64,000 nucleotides of DNA, taken from contig NZ_JAAXPS010000005.1 of the NCBI RefSeq assembly GCF_012396555.1, positions 1 through 64,000 on the forward strand, read 5' to 3'. Shown piece after piece: positions 18,692-26,622 of this stretch (its first letter is position 1; each line of letters opens with the position of its first letter). The notes below the pieces were generated by a model. The model was not told the origin of the DNA. It saw only the letters and a program-made list of their open reading frames with translations, and did no database searches. The DNA is from Facklamia miroungae. Lineage in GTDB: Bacteria > Bacillota > Bacilli > Lactobacillales > Aerococcaceae. The position numbers and the translations under genes were made by a program.

Positions 18692-18720
18692 ATTATAATC
18701 AATAGAACTTTTTTATGCAA
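18692..18720 (-). promoter_or_regulatory. promoter of riboswitch-ATPase transcript
   Basis: Minus-strand TTGCAT and TATAAT are separated by 17 bases, placing the transcript start just before the riboswitch. Confidence 0.75.
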
Positions 18721-18902
18721 ACATTTTAAAAAAATTATGTCTAAAAAAAAAAGTGTTGATTATTTAAATTTGAAGAAAGATTGATGAATATTTGGAAAAA
18801 CCTTAATAAATTGTGATATTTAAGCGATTTAAGATCGTTTTCACAAGATTTATGGTAAAGTAAATATGTAGATGAACCACAGAATTTAAGGAGGTAATGA
18901 TA
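18721..18902. other. rest of divergent spacer upstream of the surface protein gene
   Basis: The 415-base gap between the ATPase and surface-protein genes is filled on the left by the riboswitch and its promoter. In the remaining AT-rich part I see only AAGGAGG at 18888-18894; no convincing promoter pair was found for the rightward gene. Confidence 0.5.
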
Positions 18903-21488
18903 ATGTTTAAAAGAAAAAATATAGTATCTTTTTTCTTAGTCGGTAATTTATTGGCTGTTCCTTTCTTTGAAACTCAAGAAGTTTTAGCGCGTGTTGAAAC
19001 AGAAGTTGAAACCCAATATGTTAGTCCCGAATTTAATATCTTTTTACAAATTGATGAGAATGCCCCACAAACTCAAAATGAGATTTCTTTCGATATTATT
19101 GATAAGGCTACTCAATCAGTTGTTTATTCGTATCGCAGTGATGATACGGACCACCAGCCGATTGAACTTTTCGCAGGAGAATATATCTTCCGTTTATATG
19201 ATGGAGGAAGTTTTCAAAGAGAAGGTCAAATAATTAAACCCTATCAAGTTCAAATAGGAAAAGAAAATCAAGGAGAAGCTGAAGAGCTTGCTGCTAATCC
19301 AGGAGAAATTGTTGAATTAGCTGATCAATCCACTGTTTATGATTTTATTTTTACCATTGATGAAAGCCAGTTTGATTTTAGCCCAGTGTTTGATATTTAT
19401 TTAGTAGGGGATCAAGTTCAAAATCCTCAAGCACCAGAAATAGAATCAATGCCCGAAGATGGTAGTCAAGAAACAGAAACGAGTGAAGCGACTAGCATTG
19501 AAGAAACTAGTCAAGCAAGCCCTGAGGAAATCACCGAAGAATCGCAAGCAGATTTTCAAGTGGAAGTATATGATCAAGATCAAATGCCAGTCGAAGGTGT
19601 GAAGATCCAATTAACGAATACTGAAGAGCCCCAAGCAAATCAAGAATTGATATCCGATGAGAATGGGATTGCTCAAGCTTCAGAAATTCCAGCTGGTAAT
19701 TATCAGTATCAGGTAGTTGAAACACCCGAAACGCATTCTGCTGAAGGTACTGTACTTGATGCCCAAATTATTGCGGGAGAAGAAAATCGCCAAGTCATTG
19801 GAATTACTAAGTTAGCTCAAGTAGGCCAAATGAGTATTCAAATCACCGATAAGCAAGGACAACCGATTGACCAAGCTGAAGTTCAAGCGGGTGATCAAAC
19901 CTATACGAGCAATGCCGATGGCTATATTTTAATTGATTCCTTGCCGGTAGGTAATTACGATGTTACTCTCTTATCTGTCCCAGGTGAGGAAAAAATAGAT
20001 GGAAATGTACAAAATGTTGAAGTTATAGATCAACAAACTGTCGAGCTTACTTTTGAAGTGGACAATACTACTACGACACTTGAAACAACCACCACTGAAG
20101 AACCGACAACCACCACTGAAGAACCGACAACCACCACTGAAGAACCGACAACCACCACTGAAGAACCGACAACCACCACTGAGGAACCGACAACCACCAC
20201 TGAAGAACCCAAGGCGGTTTTAAATATTAAAGTTCAAGATCAAAATGCTGAACCTGTTGAAGATGCAAGTTTGCTATTAGTGAATAAGGAGACAGGACAA
20301 GAACAAGAGATAGTGACTAACAGCGAGGGAATGGCTACAGCCAATAATCTTGCATTAGGTAGCTATCAATACCAAGTGAGTCAAGCTCCGGAAGGTTATA
20401 TAGCTGAAGGAACTCTCTTGGATGTCGCTGTAGATCAGGAAGAGCCTGAATTGCAAGTTGTAACCATTCAAAAAGAAGCAACAGTTGGTCAGGTTTCAAT
20501 AGCAGTGAGCGATAGTCAAGGCCAAGGATTAGGTCAGGTCCAATTACAAGTCGGGGACATTTCAGTAGAGACTGATGAAGCAGGAATAGCTTTAATTGAA
20601 GAAATGCCTATTGGAGAATACCTTGTCAAGATAGTTGCTGTTCCTGAAGGCTATCGCCTTGATCAAATTTCTCCAGAGAAAATTGAAGTAAAGGCGAATC
20701 AAAAAACTGATTTAACCTATCAATTAGAAGAAATTAAAACGACTGAGCAGCCAACAACTACTGCTGAACCAACAACTACTACAGAGATCACAACAACTCA
20801 AGAGCCAACTACAAAAGAACCTACTACTACAACGGTAGCTGAAACAACTAAAGAGCAGACGACCACAAGTCAAATCACAACGACTGTTACTGAGGAATCG
20901 AAGGTTCCTGAAAGGGTCTTTAAAGACTTAGAACATGGAGGAGAAGTCCTTCTAACTCAGTCAGATGCTAAAAAGGTTGCAAAGGTTTTGATCCAAAATG
21001 TAGCGATTGATGCTGCAAATCTTCCTGCCGCATTAAAAGGTAAAGATTATGTAGCTTATCAAGTGAAAGCTTTTGATAAAGACGGCAATGAAATTACGCT
21101 TGAGAATCCAACCTTGATCAAGTTACCTACTCGCCCTATTAATAGCCAAGTAGAAGCAGTGAAAATAAAGGGTCTACAAGTTGAACCTTTGAAGATACGT
21201 GTCAATCAGCAAACAGCTAGTATTGATAGTCAAGGGCTTGGTATGATTGCTCTAGTATATGGGGATGCTAAATCGGATCAAACGACAACAAGTACGAGTC
21301 AAACTCAAGAAGATGGGAAAACCGTAGTCGTAAAAAAATCTACCGATCGTAAAGAAGCTGATAAAGGTAATTTACCAACGGCAGGAGAAACTACTTCTAA
21401 AGTCATCTATCTTATAGCAGGAGTCTTAGTGGTTGGAGGAACGCTTCTAATTACTTTAAGAAAAAGAAATCAGGACCAAGATAAATAA
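18903..21488 (+). CDS. LPXTG-type (LPTAG) wall-anchored surface protein with duplicated Cna-B-like domains
   Basis: Cell-surface protein of 861 residues from the ATG at 18903, eight bases after AAGGAGG (an in-frame ATG at 18897 is too close). It has a signal peptide, an N-terminal unique domain, then two related domain pairs: each pair begins with a (V/I)xVxDQ segment, contains an NYQYQV or SYQYQV strand and GTLLD/GTVLD, and ends before a Thr-rich linker. This is the Cna-B/SpaA-like beta-sandwich pattern. Linker one is six copies of TTTTEEP; linker two is a looser Thr/Glu stretch. The C-terminus has the sortase signal LPTAG, a hydrophobic helix and a basic tail. The fourth residue Ala instead of Thr-Gly is a tolerated variant. 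An adhesin role is inferred from architecture; the ligand is unknown. Confidence 0.85.
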   Translation: MFKRKNIVSFFLVGNLLAVPFFETQEVLARVETEVETQYVSPEFNIFLQIDENAPQTQNEISFDIIDKATQSVVYSYRSDDTDHQPIELFAGEYIFRLYDGGSFQREGQIIKPYQVQIGKENQGEAEELAANPGEIVELADQSTVYDFIFTIDESQFDFSPVFDIYLVGDQVQNPQAPEIESMPEDGSQETETSEATSIEETSQASPEEITEESQADFQVEVYDQDQMPVEGVKIQLTNTEEPQANQELISDENGIAQASEIPAGNYQYQVVETPETHSAEGTVLDAQIIAGEENRQVIGITKLAQVGQMSIQITDKQGQPIDQAEVQAGDQTYTSNADGYILIDSLPVGNYDVTLLSVPGEEKIDGNVQNVEVIDQQTVELTFEVDNTTTTLETTTTEEPTTTTEEPTTTTEEPTTTTEEPTTTTEEPTTTTEEPKAVLNIKVQDQNAEPVEDASLLLVNKETGQEQEIVTNSEGMATANNLALGSYQYQVSQAPEGYIAEGTLLDVAVDQEEPELQVVTIQKEATVGQVSIAVSDSQGQGLGQVQLQVGDISVETDEAGIALIEEMPIGEYLVKIVAVPEGYRLDQISPEKIEVKANQKTDLTYQLEEIKTTEQPTTTAEPTTTTEITTTQEPTTKEPTTTTVAETTKEQTTTSQITTTVTEESKVPERVFKDLEHGGEVLLTQSDAKKVAKVLIQNVAIDAANLPAALKGKDYVAYQVKAFDKDGNEITLENPTLIKLPTRPINSQVEAVKIKGLQVEPLKIRVNQQTASIDSQGLGMIALVYGDAKSDQTTTSTSQTQEDGKTVVVKKSTDRKEADKGNLPTAGETTSKVIYLIAGVLVVGGTLLITLRKRNQDQDK
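20088..20214 (+). repeat. 21-bp minisatellite encoding TTTTEEP repeats
   Basis: Six tandem copies of a 21-bp unit (ACAACCACCACTGAAGAACCG with few changes) encode a stalk of TTTTEEP. Copies are almost identical, and the period keeps the frame. Confidence 0.92.
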
Positions 21489-21499
21489 TTTAAAATTTT

Positions 21500-21541
21500 A
21501 AGCCTCACTTTCTAATTGTTGATTAGAGGGTGAGGTTTTTA
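21500..21541 (+). terminator. intrinsic terminator after surface protein gene
   Basis: CCTCACTTTCTAAT and ATTAGAGGGTGAGG form a stem with few mismatches, followed by TTTTT. Confidence 0.82.
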
Positions 21542-21638
21542 TCTTTTCATAAGAAACCTCCTTGTTAATTGATAATTAGGTGCTGATCACAAAAGAGTAT
21601 GCTAAAATTAATCTGATGAATCGTAAAGGAGAGTCAAA

Positions 21639-23153
21639 ATGAATTCACAGTTAATGTTTGGATATGGTTCTAAAGCGGTTGGTTTGAGTATCGACAAGCT
21701 AAATCGACACGGATTAATAGCAGGAGCGACAGGAACAGGAAAAACAGTAACCCTCAAGGTAATTGCCGAGCAGTTAAGTCGAGCAGGTATTCCGGTTTTT
21801 TTATCAGATATTAAAGGCGATTTGACTTCTTTAGCTGAAGCAGGTAGTTCTGAAGGGCTGATAGAAAGAATTCAAGCCACGCATTATGAAAATTATGAAA
21901 ACCAGGCTTTTCCCATCGAAATTTGGGATGCGAGTGGACAATCCGGTCTTCCGCTAAGAATAACTGTTTCTGAAATGGGGCCTATTCTTCTCGCTAATCT
22001 ATTGGGTTTAAATGAAACCCAAACGAGTATCTTAAATGTTGTATTTTCAGTTGCAGATGAAAAAGGGCTTTTATTAATTGATTTAACTGATTTGAGAGCC
22101 ATGTTAAATTTTGTTGGTGAGCATGCTAAGGAGTTAAGTAGTGCCTATGGAAATATATCGAAGGCTTCGATTGGGGTTATATTACGTAGTATCGTAGTGC
22201 TGGAGCAACAAGGAGCAGCTGAGTTTTTTGCAGAACCTAGTCTTGAAATCGAAGATTTAATGCGCTTAGATGATTCAGGTCGAGGAATTATTAATATTTT
22301 AAATGCTACTAAGCTCTATCAAACACCTACATTATATGCGATGGTCTTACTTGCTTTATTAGGAGAGTTGTTTGACAGCCTGCCAGAAGTAGGGGACTTA
22401 GAAAAGCCTAAAATGGTCTTTTTCTTTGATGAAGCGCATGTTCTCTTTAAAGATACGCCAAAAGCCTTAGTTGAAAAAATTGAGTTAATCGTTCGGTTAA
22501 TTCGGTCTAAAGGTGTGGGTATTTTCTTTGTGACACAAAATCCGATGGATTTACCAGATAGTGTCTCGTCTCAACTTGCTAATCGCATTCAACATGGCTT
22601 AAGGGCCTTTACTCCAAAAGAACTGAAGGTTGTTAAGGCTGTTAGTCAAACGTTTCGTCAATCCGAAACTTCAAAAATGAATTTAGAAAAAGTGATTCAA
22701 GAATTATCGACGGGAGAAGCCGTCGTTTCGACTTTAGATTCAGAAGGCACTCCGAGTATTGCTGAACAAGTAATGATATATCCGCCAATGAGCAAATTAG
22801 GTCTTGTCGACCCACAAACCATTTTGAAAACAATCAATCACTCAAGTCTTATTGAGAAATATGGCGAAACATTCAATCGTGAGTCGGCCCATGAGCAATT
22901 AAACAAAGTCATGCAAGATACACAAGAAGAGTTAATCGAATCGATTGATCAAAATCAAAAAGACATAACACCTGATCAACGAATTAAGGAGTTAGAAGCA
23001 GAATTAGCAAACAAAGTTAAGCAATCAGTTAAATCAGGGACCAGACGTACGGATTCGAACCTTGACCGCTTTACTAAAAATATGATGAGTCAGGTCGGTC
23101 GAGAAATTGGGCGAGTTATTACACGCTCGATTACAGGTATGTTTAAAAAATAG
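21639..23153 (+). CDS. HerA-like (DUF853) DNA-pump-type ATPase
   Basis: Cytoplasmic P-loop ATPase of 504 residues. Walker A is GATGTGKT near residue 31 and Walker B is FFFDEAHVLF near residue 266, followed by an RLIRSKGVGIFFVTQNPMD sensor region typical of the HerA/FtsK superfamily. Full-length similarity of pattern is to the YjgR/DUF853 family, whose cellular job is not well established. The C-terminal 100 residues are charged and probably coiled. AAAGGAGAG lies before the ATG. It is a single gene without a NurA nuclease partner nearby, so a HerA-NurA repair complex is not supported. Confidence 0.82.
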   Translation: MNSQLMFGYGSKAVGLSIDKLNRHGLIAGATGTGKTVTLKVIAEQLSRAGIPVFLSDIKGDLTSLAEAGSSEGLIERIQATHYENYENQAFPIEIWDASGQSGLPLRITVSEMGPILLANLLGLNETQTSILNVVFSVADEKGLLLIDLTDLRAMLNFVGEHAKELSSAYGNISKASIGVILRSIVVLEQQGAAEFFAEPSLEIEDLMRLDDSGRGIINILNATKLYQTPTLYAMVLLALLGELFDSLPEVGDLEKPKMVFFFDEAHVLFKDTPKALVEKIELIVRLIRSKGVGIFFVTQNPMDLPDSVSSQLANRIQHGLRAFTPKELKVVKAVSQTFRQSETSKMNLEKVIQELSTGEAVVSTLDSEGTPSIAEQVMIYPPMSKLGLVDPQTILKTINHSSLIEKYGETFNRESAHEQLNKVMQDTQEELIESIDQNQKDITPDQRIKELEAELANKVKQSVKSGTRRTDSNLDRFTKNMMSQVGREIGRVITRSITGMFKK

Positions 23154-23279
23154 TGAATAAATTTTTTTAAAGGATGATGATTTTTTCAAAAAACGGTATA
23201 ATCGGATAGAGAAGGCATTAATTTAAAATTCGGAACCACTTATCACTTCTAGCAATAATAAAAAGGAGCATTAATTTCT

Positions 23280-24128
23280 ATGACTTTAAAACTCATTACA
23301 ATTGACCTGGATGGAACACTGCTCAGAACAGATAAAACCTATGACCGTGATCGATTTAATCGCGTTTTAAAGCAATTAAGAGCTGAAGGGGTTATTGTAG
23401 CAATCGTTACAGGTAATTCTTATCAGAAAATAGCGGATTATTTTGAAGAATCAATCTGGCCAGAACTGTATTTTGCTTGTGATAATGGTAATTATATTGT
23501 CAAGAACGATCAAACGCTAAAGAAAATCGGGATTGATTATCAAGATTTTACGCAAATCGTTGACTTTTTAGACGAAATCCGAGCTTATTCTCCTGTTTTA
23601 GGTCTCGGAGATGCGGCTTTTTTCAGAGAAACAAAAGGTGCATTATATGATTTTATATCCCGTTATGCTAAGGATGTAAAATATATTCCTCAATTTTCAG
23701 AGTTGCCGGAAGATTCAGTAGTCACTAAGATCTCTATTGCTACTCAAGATACTTTGGATCGGAATAAGATTTTAGCACGTATTATTAATGAACGCTACGA
23801 AGATGTGACAGCTGTTACTTCAGGAGACGGTTGGGTGGATGTTTATAATAAAGAAGGCGGTAAAGGAAGCGCTCTACGTTATTTACAAGAAAAATATCAA
23901 ATCACCCCACAAGAGTCTATGGCGTTTGGAGATTCCTTAAATGATGAGAGTATGATGACTCAAGTCCAATATAGTATAGCGATGGAGAATGCAGATAAAG
24001 ATTTGGCTATGCAATGTCGATATAAAATTGGAAATAACAATGATCAGGCTGTGATTTGTACACTTGAAAGCTATGCTCAATCAATGAATTTAGCTTTTTT
24101 AGAAAAATACCGTACAATAAAAGAATAG
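23280..24128 (+). CDS. Cof-type HAD phosphatase
   Basis: Soluble phosphatase of 282 residues of the HAD superfamily, Cof/IIB subfamily. Motif I is ITIDLDGTLLRTDK at residues 5-18 with the nucleophile Asp; motif II is the Thr of VTGNSY; motif III lysine is near GGKGSALRYL; motif IV is MAFGDSLNDESMM. The large C2-type cap lies between motifs II and III. Such enzymes hydrolyse sugar phosphates, flavin mononucleotide or pyridoxal phosphate with broad specificity; the substrate here is unknown. A small unknown gene follows after 13 bases and is probably cotranscribed. Confidence 0.88.
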   Translation: MTLKLITIDLDGTLLRTDKTYDRDRFNRVLKQLRAEGVIVAIVTGNSYQKIADYFEESIWPELYFACDNGNYIVKNDQTLKKIGIDYQDFTQIVDFLDEIRAYSPVLGLGDAAFFRETKGALYDFISRYAKDVKYIPQFSELPEDSVVTKISIATQDTLDRNKILARIINERYEDVTAVTSGDGWVDVYNKEGGKGSALRYLQEKYQITPQESMAFGDSLNDESMMTQVQYSIAMENADKDLAMQCRYKIGNNNDQAVICTLESYAQSMNLAFLEKYRTIKE

Positions 24129-24141
24129 TTAGGTTGGTAAA

Positions 24142-24477
24142 ATGACAAAGAAAATACAAAAGCAAAACGCAAAAAATAAAATAGATGAGATGGTTCAAGT
24201 GGACGCCTTTTTTATCCCTGCTCACCAAGCAGAAATGTATACAACTTTAAGGGAAGCGGTTGCTAATGAAGCTCTAGAATATTGGCGAGCTAAATACCCT
24301 CAAGTTCACCGGATTAATGATGATCCAGACGAGGGAGAAGCGATTCAAGTCAGAGATGCGAATGACCAAGAACTCTTTCGTTTTTACCTCAATCCCTTTA
24401 ATATTTCGCAAGCTCAAAAAGCAAGAGACAAGGACCAACTGGCTAAATTTTTAGTGAAGTTTGAAGAGGAAAGCTAA
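24142..24477 (+). CDS. conserved-looking hypothetical protein, 111 residues
   Basis: Not recognised. A small soluble, charged protein with a basic N-terminus (TKKIQKQNAKNK) and a body rich in Asp/Glu (DDPDEGEAIQVRDANDQELFRFYLNP). No membrane helix, signal peptide or Cys motif is present. It follows the Cof-type phosphatase by 13 bases behind a weak AGGTTGG ribosome-binding site and ends at a bidirectional terminator, so it is likely the second gene of that operon. Confidence 0.65.
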   Translation: MTKKIQKQNAKNKIDEMVQVDAFFIPAHQAEMYTTLREAVANEALEYWRAKYPQVHRINDDPDEGEAIQVRDANDQELFRFYLNPFNISQAQKARDKDQLAKFLVKFEEES

Positions 24478-24480
24478 AAT

Positions 24481-24520
24481 AATCCCACCTTTGTATGAGA
24501 CAAAGGTGGGATTAAATTTT
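24481..24520. terminator. bidirectional terminator before cpoA
   Basis: AATCCCACCTTTG (24481-24493) pairs perfectly with CAAAGGTGGGATT (24501-24513) around a 7-nt loop; AT-rich runs flank both sides and the neighbouring genes converge. Confidence 0.85.
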
Positions 24521-25530
24521 TATTTTATTTTTTGAGCCTCTTGGTAAATGGCTAATAATTGTTGACCAATTTGAGGAAGATCACGGTCAACCGCAATTTG
24601 GTAGGCAGGTTCCACTAAAGAAGGCAGTTGCCCTTCATAGGCTCGCTGGATTTTTTGCTGAAATTCTTCCAGGTTTTTAGCTTTATGAACATTTACTCCG
24701 TCTTCTAGCCAGCCGTCAAAAACAGGGATATCACGTACGATAAAGTCTGTTTTCATGGCACAAGCCTCAATCGCCGGTATTCCCTCAGTTTCTTCAAAGG
24801 TTGGGAAAATGTAAAGATTGCTAGCTAATAATCCTGCACGAATATCCTCATTTGGGACATAACCTGCAAACTTTAAATTCGGCAATTTGGTGGTGACAGC
24901 TGTTTTAATTTCATCAGGTACATAGCGCAGGTCTAAATAGCCGAACCAAATGAATTGAATATGTGGTAAGCGCTTGGCTAGTTCTACAAAGTCCAAAATA
25001 CCTTTGCGTTTTAGATAGAGGCCAATCCCCATAACAACAAAGTCGCAAGCTTGATAACCATATTTATCACGGAAGTTACGAATAATTGTTTGTTTGTTAG
25101 TGATTTGAAATTTTGATAAGTCAATGCCGTTGGAAACGGCATAAATAGGTTGATCGAGACCATAATTTTCTAAGAGTCTTTTTGAGTAGGGTGTAGGTGT
25201 GATTATAATGTCTCCTAAACGATAACATGTAAGTAACCATTGTTTGAAACTAGGTGCGAGCAGGTTCGAAAAGCGAAAAGAATTCTCAAAGTCTTCCTTG
25301 GTTGAGTGGGCGTGATAAACAACTGGAATCCCTTTCTTTCGACACTTGGCAGCTAAAAGATATGATTTAGGAAAGTAGGTATTAATATGCAATAGATCAA
25401 AAGCTTCATTCGGGTTCATGGTATAATCAATTCCTATATACTCTAGAGCCTTTTGTTGATGCTGGATAGCTTTGCCTAAGCCTGAACGCTTAATTTGTTC
25501 GAGGTTACCTGAATAAAGTAAAACGCGCAC
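24520..25530 (-). CDS. cpoA: CpoA-like glycolipid glycosyltransferase (GT4)
   Basis: Membrane-associated glycosyltransferase of 336 residues. The pattern SGLGKAIQHQQKALEYIG, NPNEAFDLLHINTY, YHAHSTKEDFENSFRFSNL, ITPTPYSKRLLENYGL and AVSNGIDLSKFQ closely follows pneumococcal CpoA, which adds the second sugar to monoglucosyl-diacylglycerol and so shapes membrane curvature and lipoteichoic acid anchors. The nucleotide-sugar site is the GT-B EETEGIPAIEACAMK segment near residue 240. The start codon is GTG with a weak AGTAGGT site. In streptococci the gene sits beside the monoglucosyl-transferase gene; here it is alone between convergent and divergent unknowns. The sugar added (galactose or glucose) is inferred, not seen. 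Confidence 0.8.
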   Translation of the reverse strand: MRVLLYSGNLEQIKRSGLGKAIQHQQKALEYIGIDYTMNPNEAFDLLHINTYFPKSYLLAAKCRKKGIPVVYHAHSTKEDFENSFRFSNLLAPSFKQWLLTCYRLGDIIITPTPYSKRLLENYGLDQPIYAVSNGIDLSKFQITNKQTIIRNFRDKYGYQACDFVVMGIGLYLKRKGILDFVELAKRLPHIQFIWFGYLDLRYVPDEIKTAVTTKLPNLKFAGYVPNEDIRAGLLASNLYIFPTFEETEGIPAIEACAMKTDFIVRDIPVFDGWLEDGVNVHKAKNLEEFQQKIQRAYEGQLPSLVEPAYQIAVDRDLPQIGQQLLAIYQEAQKIK

Positions 25531-25690
25531 CTGATTACCTACTTTCTTTCTTAGCTGAAGACCTAGTGATTAGTGTCTAACTCATCTTTTTTTAAATTTG
25601 TGTACTTCTTATTCTAACGAATACCAACCTGTTTAACAAGTTTTACAAATTAAGTGAGAAAGCTATTTACTCTTTATAAAATATTTGATG

Positions 25691-25696
25691 TATAAT
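25691..25696 (+). promoter_or_regulatory. -10 element before 25734 gene
   Basis: A perfect TATAAT places transcription start near 25703. Translation starts proposed at 25701 or 25704 would then be leaderless, which supports the GTG at 25734. Confidence 0.5.
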
Positions 25697-25733
25697 CGAA
25701 TTGATGAATAAAATTTTGAGAGGGGGACTACGA

Positions 25734-26531
25734 GTGACGTTACAATTTGGACAAACTTTTCTCTTGCCGGGACGCTCACTTCTTCAAAAAGAAATAGATA
25801 GGTTAAGAATAGATTTAACTCAAGCCGTTTTTGAATATGATGAATTGCTCTATAAGGATTGTAGATATTTAGAAAACCAATTCTATTTTAATGTTGGCAA
25901 AGAATGGTTAAATTTATTGCAGAAACATTATCAATCCATTTCTTTAGAAAAAAAATATCAGATAATGAGAGCATACATAGGAAAAGAAAAGGATCACAGA
26001 CTACGAGAAGTGGACAAAGATTTAGGGGCTTATCACCGTTTAATTCTAGAGATCGAAGAGAAGATTAAAGCAGCAGACGATTGGGGATACGAGGAAGAAT
26101 TATCAGAAGAAGAATTGCGTTCGATGCGTGGGATTTATCGCGAAATAATCACTCTGGCTCACCCGCTTTTGTACCCTATGCAATCAAAAGCCCGAGAAGC
26201 GCTCTACCAAAAGGCTTTAACTGCATATAAACGAGACGACTTTGAGATCCTTCAGTTAATTTTGGAAAATTTAAATGAAGACTATGCCCAAAACACCTCA
26301 CTGAAACTTAGTCAGTTAGTTGAGTTGAGAAAGAATCTTTTGATCGCTTTATATGAAACCCGTTACCAACTTGCTCTTAAGAGATCAGCTTTTCCCTATC
26401 TCATCCATGATAATATATTAAAGGATACTTTAAGCGAGAAGATGCGGCAAGGATTTATTCAAAGGCAAAAGCAACTGCACGACAAAATAAAGCACTTAGA
26501 GTATCAAATAGCTAAGTTTAAAGAAACTTAA
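25734..26531 (+). CDS. hypothetical protein with degenerate J-domain-like segment
   Basis: Soluble, largely helical protein of 265 residues, not firmly recognised. The start is the GTG at 25734, seven bases after GGGGG; upstream in-frame TTG/ATG codons fall on the probable transcription start. The middle part (YREIITLAHPLLYPMQSKAREALYQKALTAYKRDDFEILQLIL) recalls Firmicute J-domain proteins where HPD is followed by a helix and an AYxxGDxxxL segment; here the HPD is HPL, so DnaK stimulation is doubtful. Before and after it are charged helices, possibly coiled coil, ending in HDKIKHLEYQIAKFKE. It lies just before rlmCD but has its own promoter. Confidence 0.55.
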   Translation: MTLQFGQTFLLPGRSLLQKEIDRLRIDLTQAVFEYDELLYKDCRYLENQFYFNVGKEWLNLLQKHYQSISLEKKYQIMRAYIGKEKDHRLREVDKDLGAYHRLILEIEEKIKAADDWGYEEELSEEELRSMRGIYREIITLAHPLLYPMQSKAREALYQKALTAYKRDDFEILQLILENLNEDYAQNTSLKLSQLVELRKNLLIALYETRYQLALKRSAFPYLIHDNILKDTLSEKMRQGFIQRQKQLHDKIKHLEYQIAKFKET

Positions 26532-26622
26532 ACAATAAGCTTTTACTTTGTTAGAAGCCTTTTAGTTAGAAGTATTTTAAATGCTTGATTTAGACCCAAT
26601 CAAAATTACAGAGGAGTATTCA

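Noticed and set aside
20030-20212. Minus-strand ORF rich in Val/Gly/Ser over the stalk repeats
   Set aside because: It is the reverse reading of the Thr/Glu repeat, with no ribosome-binding site and no gene-like composition.
20088-20214. Tandem repeats that might suggest a CRISPR array
   Set aside because: The 21-bp units are adjacent without spacers and encode the TTTTEEP stalk in frame; no cas genes are present. The LysM repeats at 1-340 and 2017-2600 are likewise protein-coding.
21639-23153. HerA-NurA anti-phage or repair system
   Set aside because: The ATPase is of the DUF853/YjgR type and has no nuclease or Sir2-like partner on either side.
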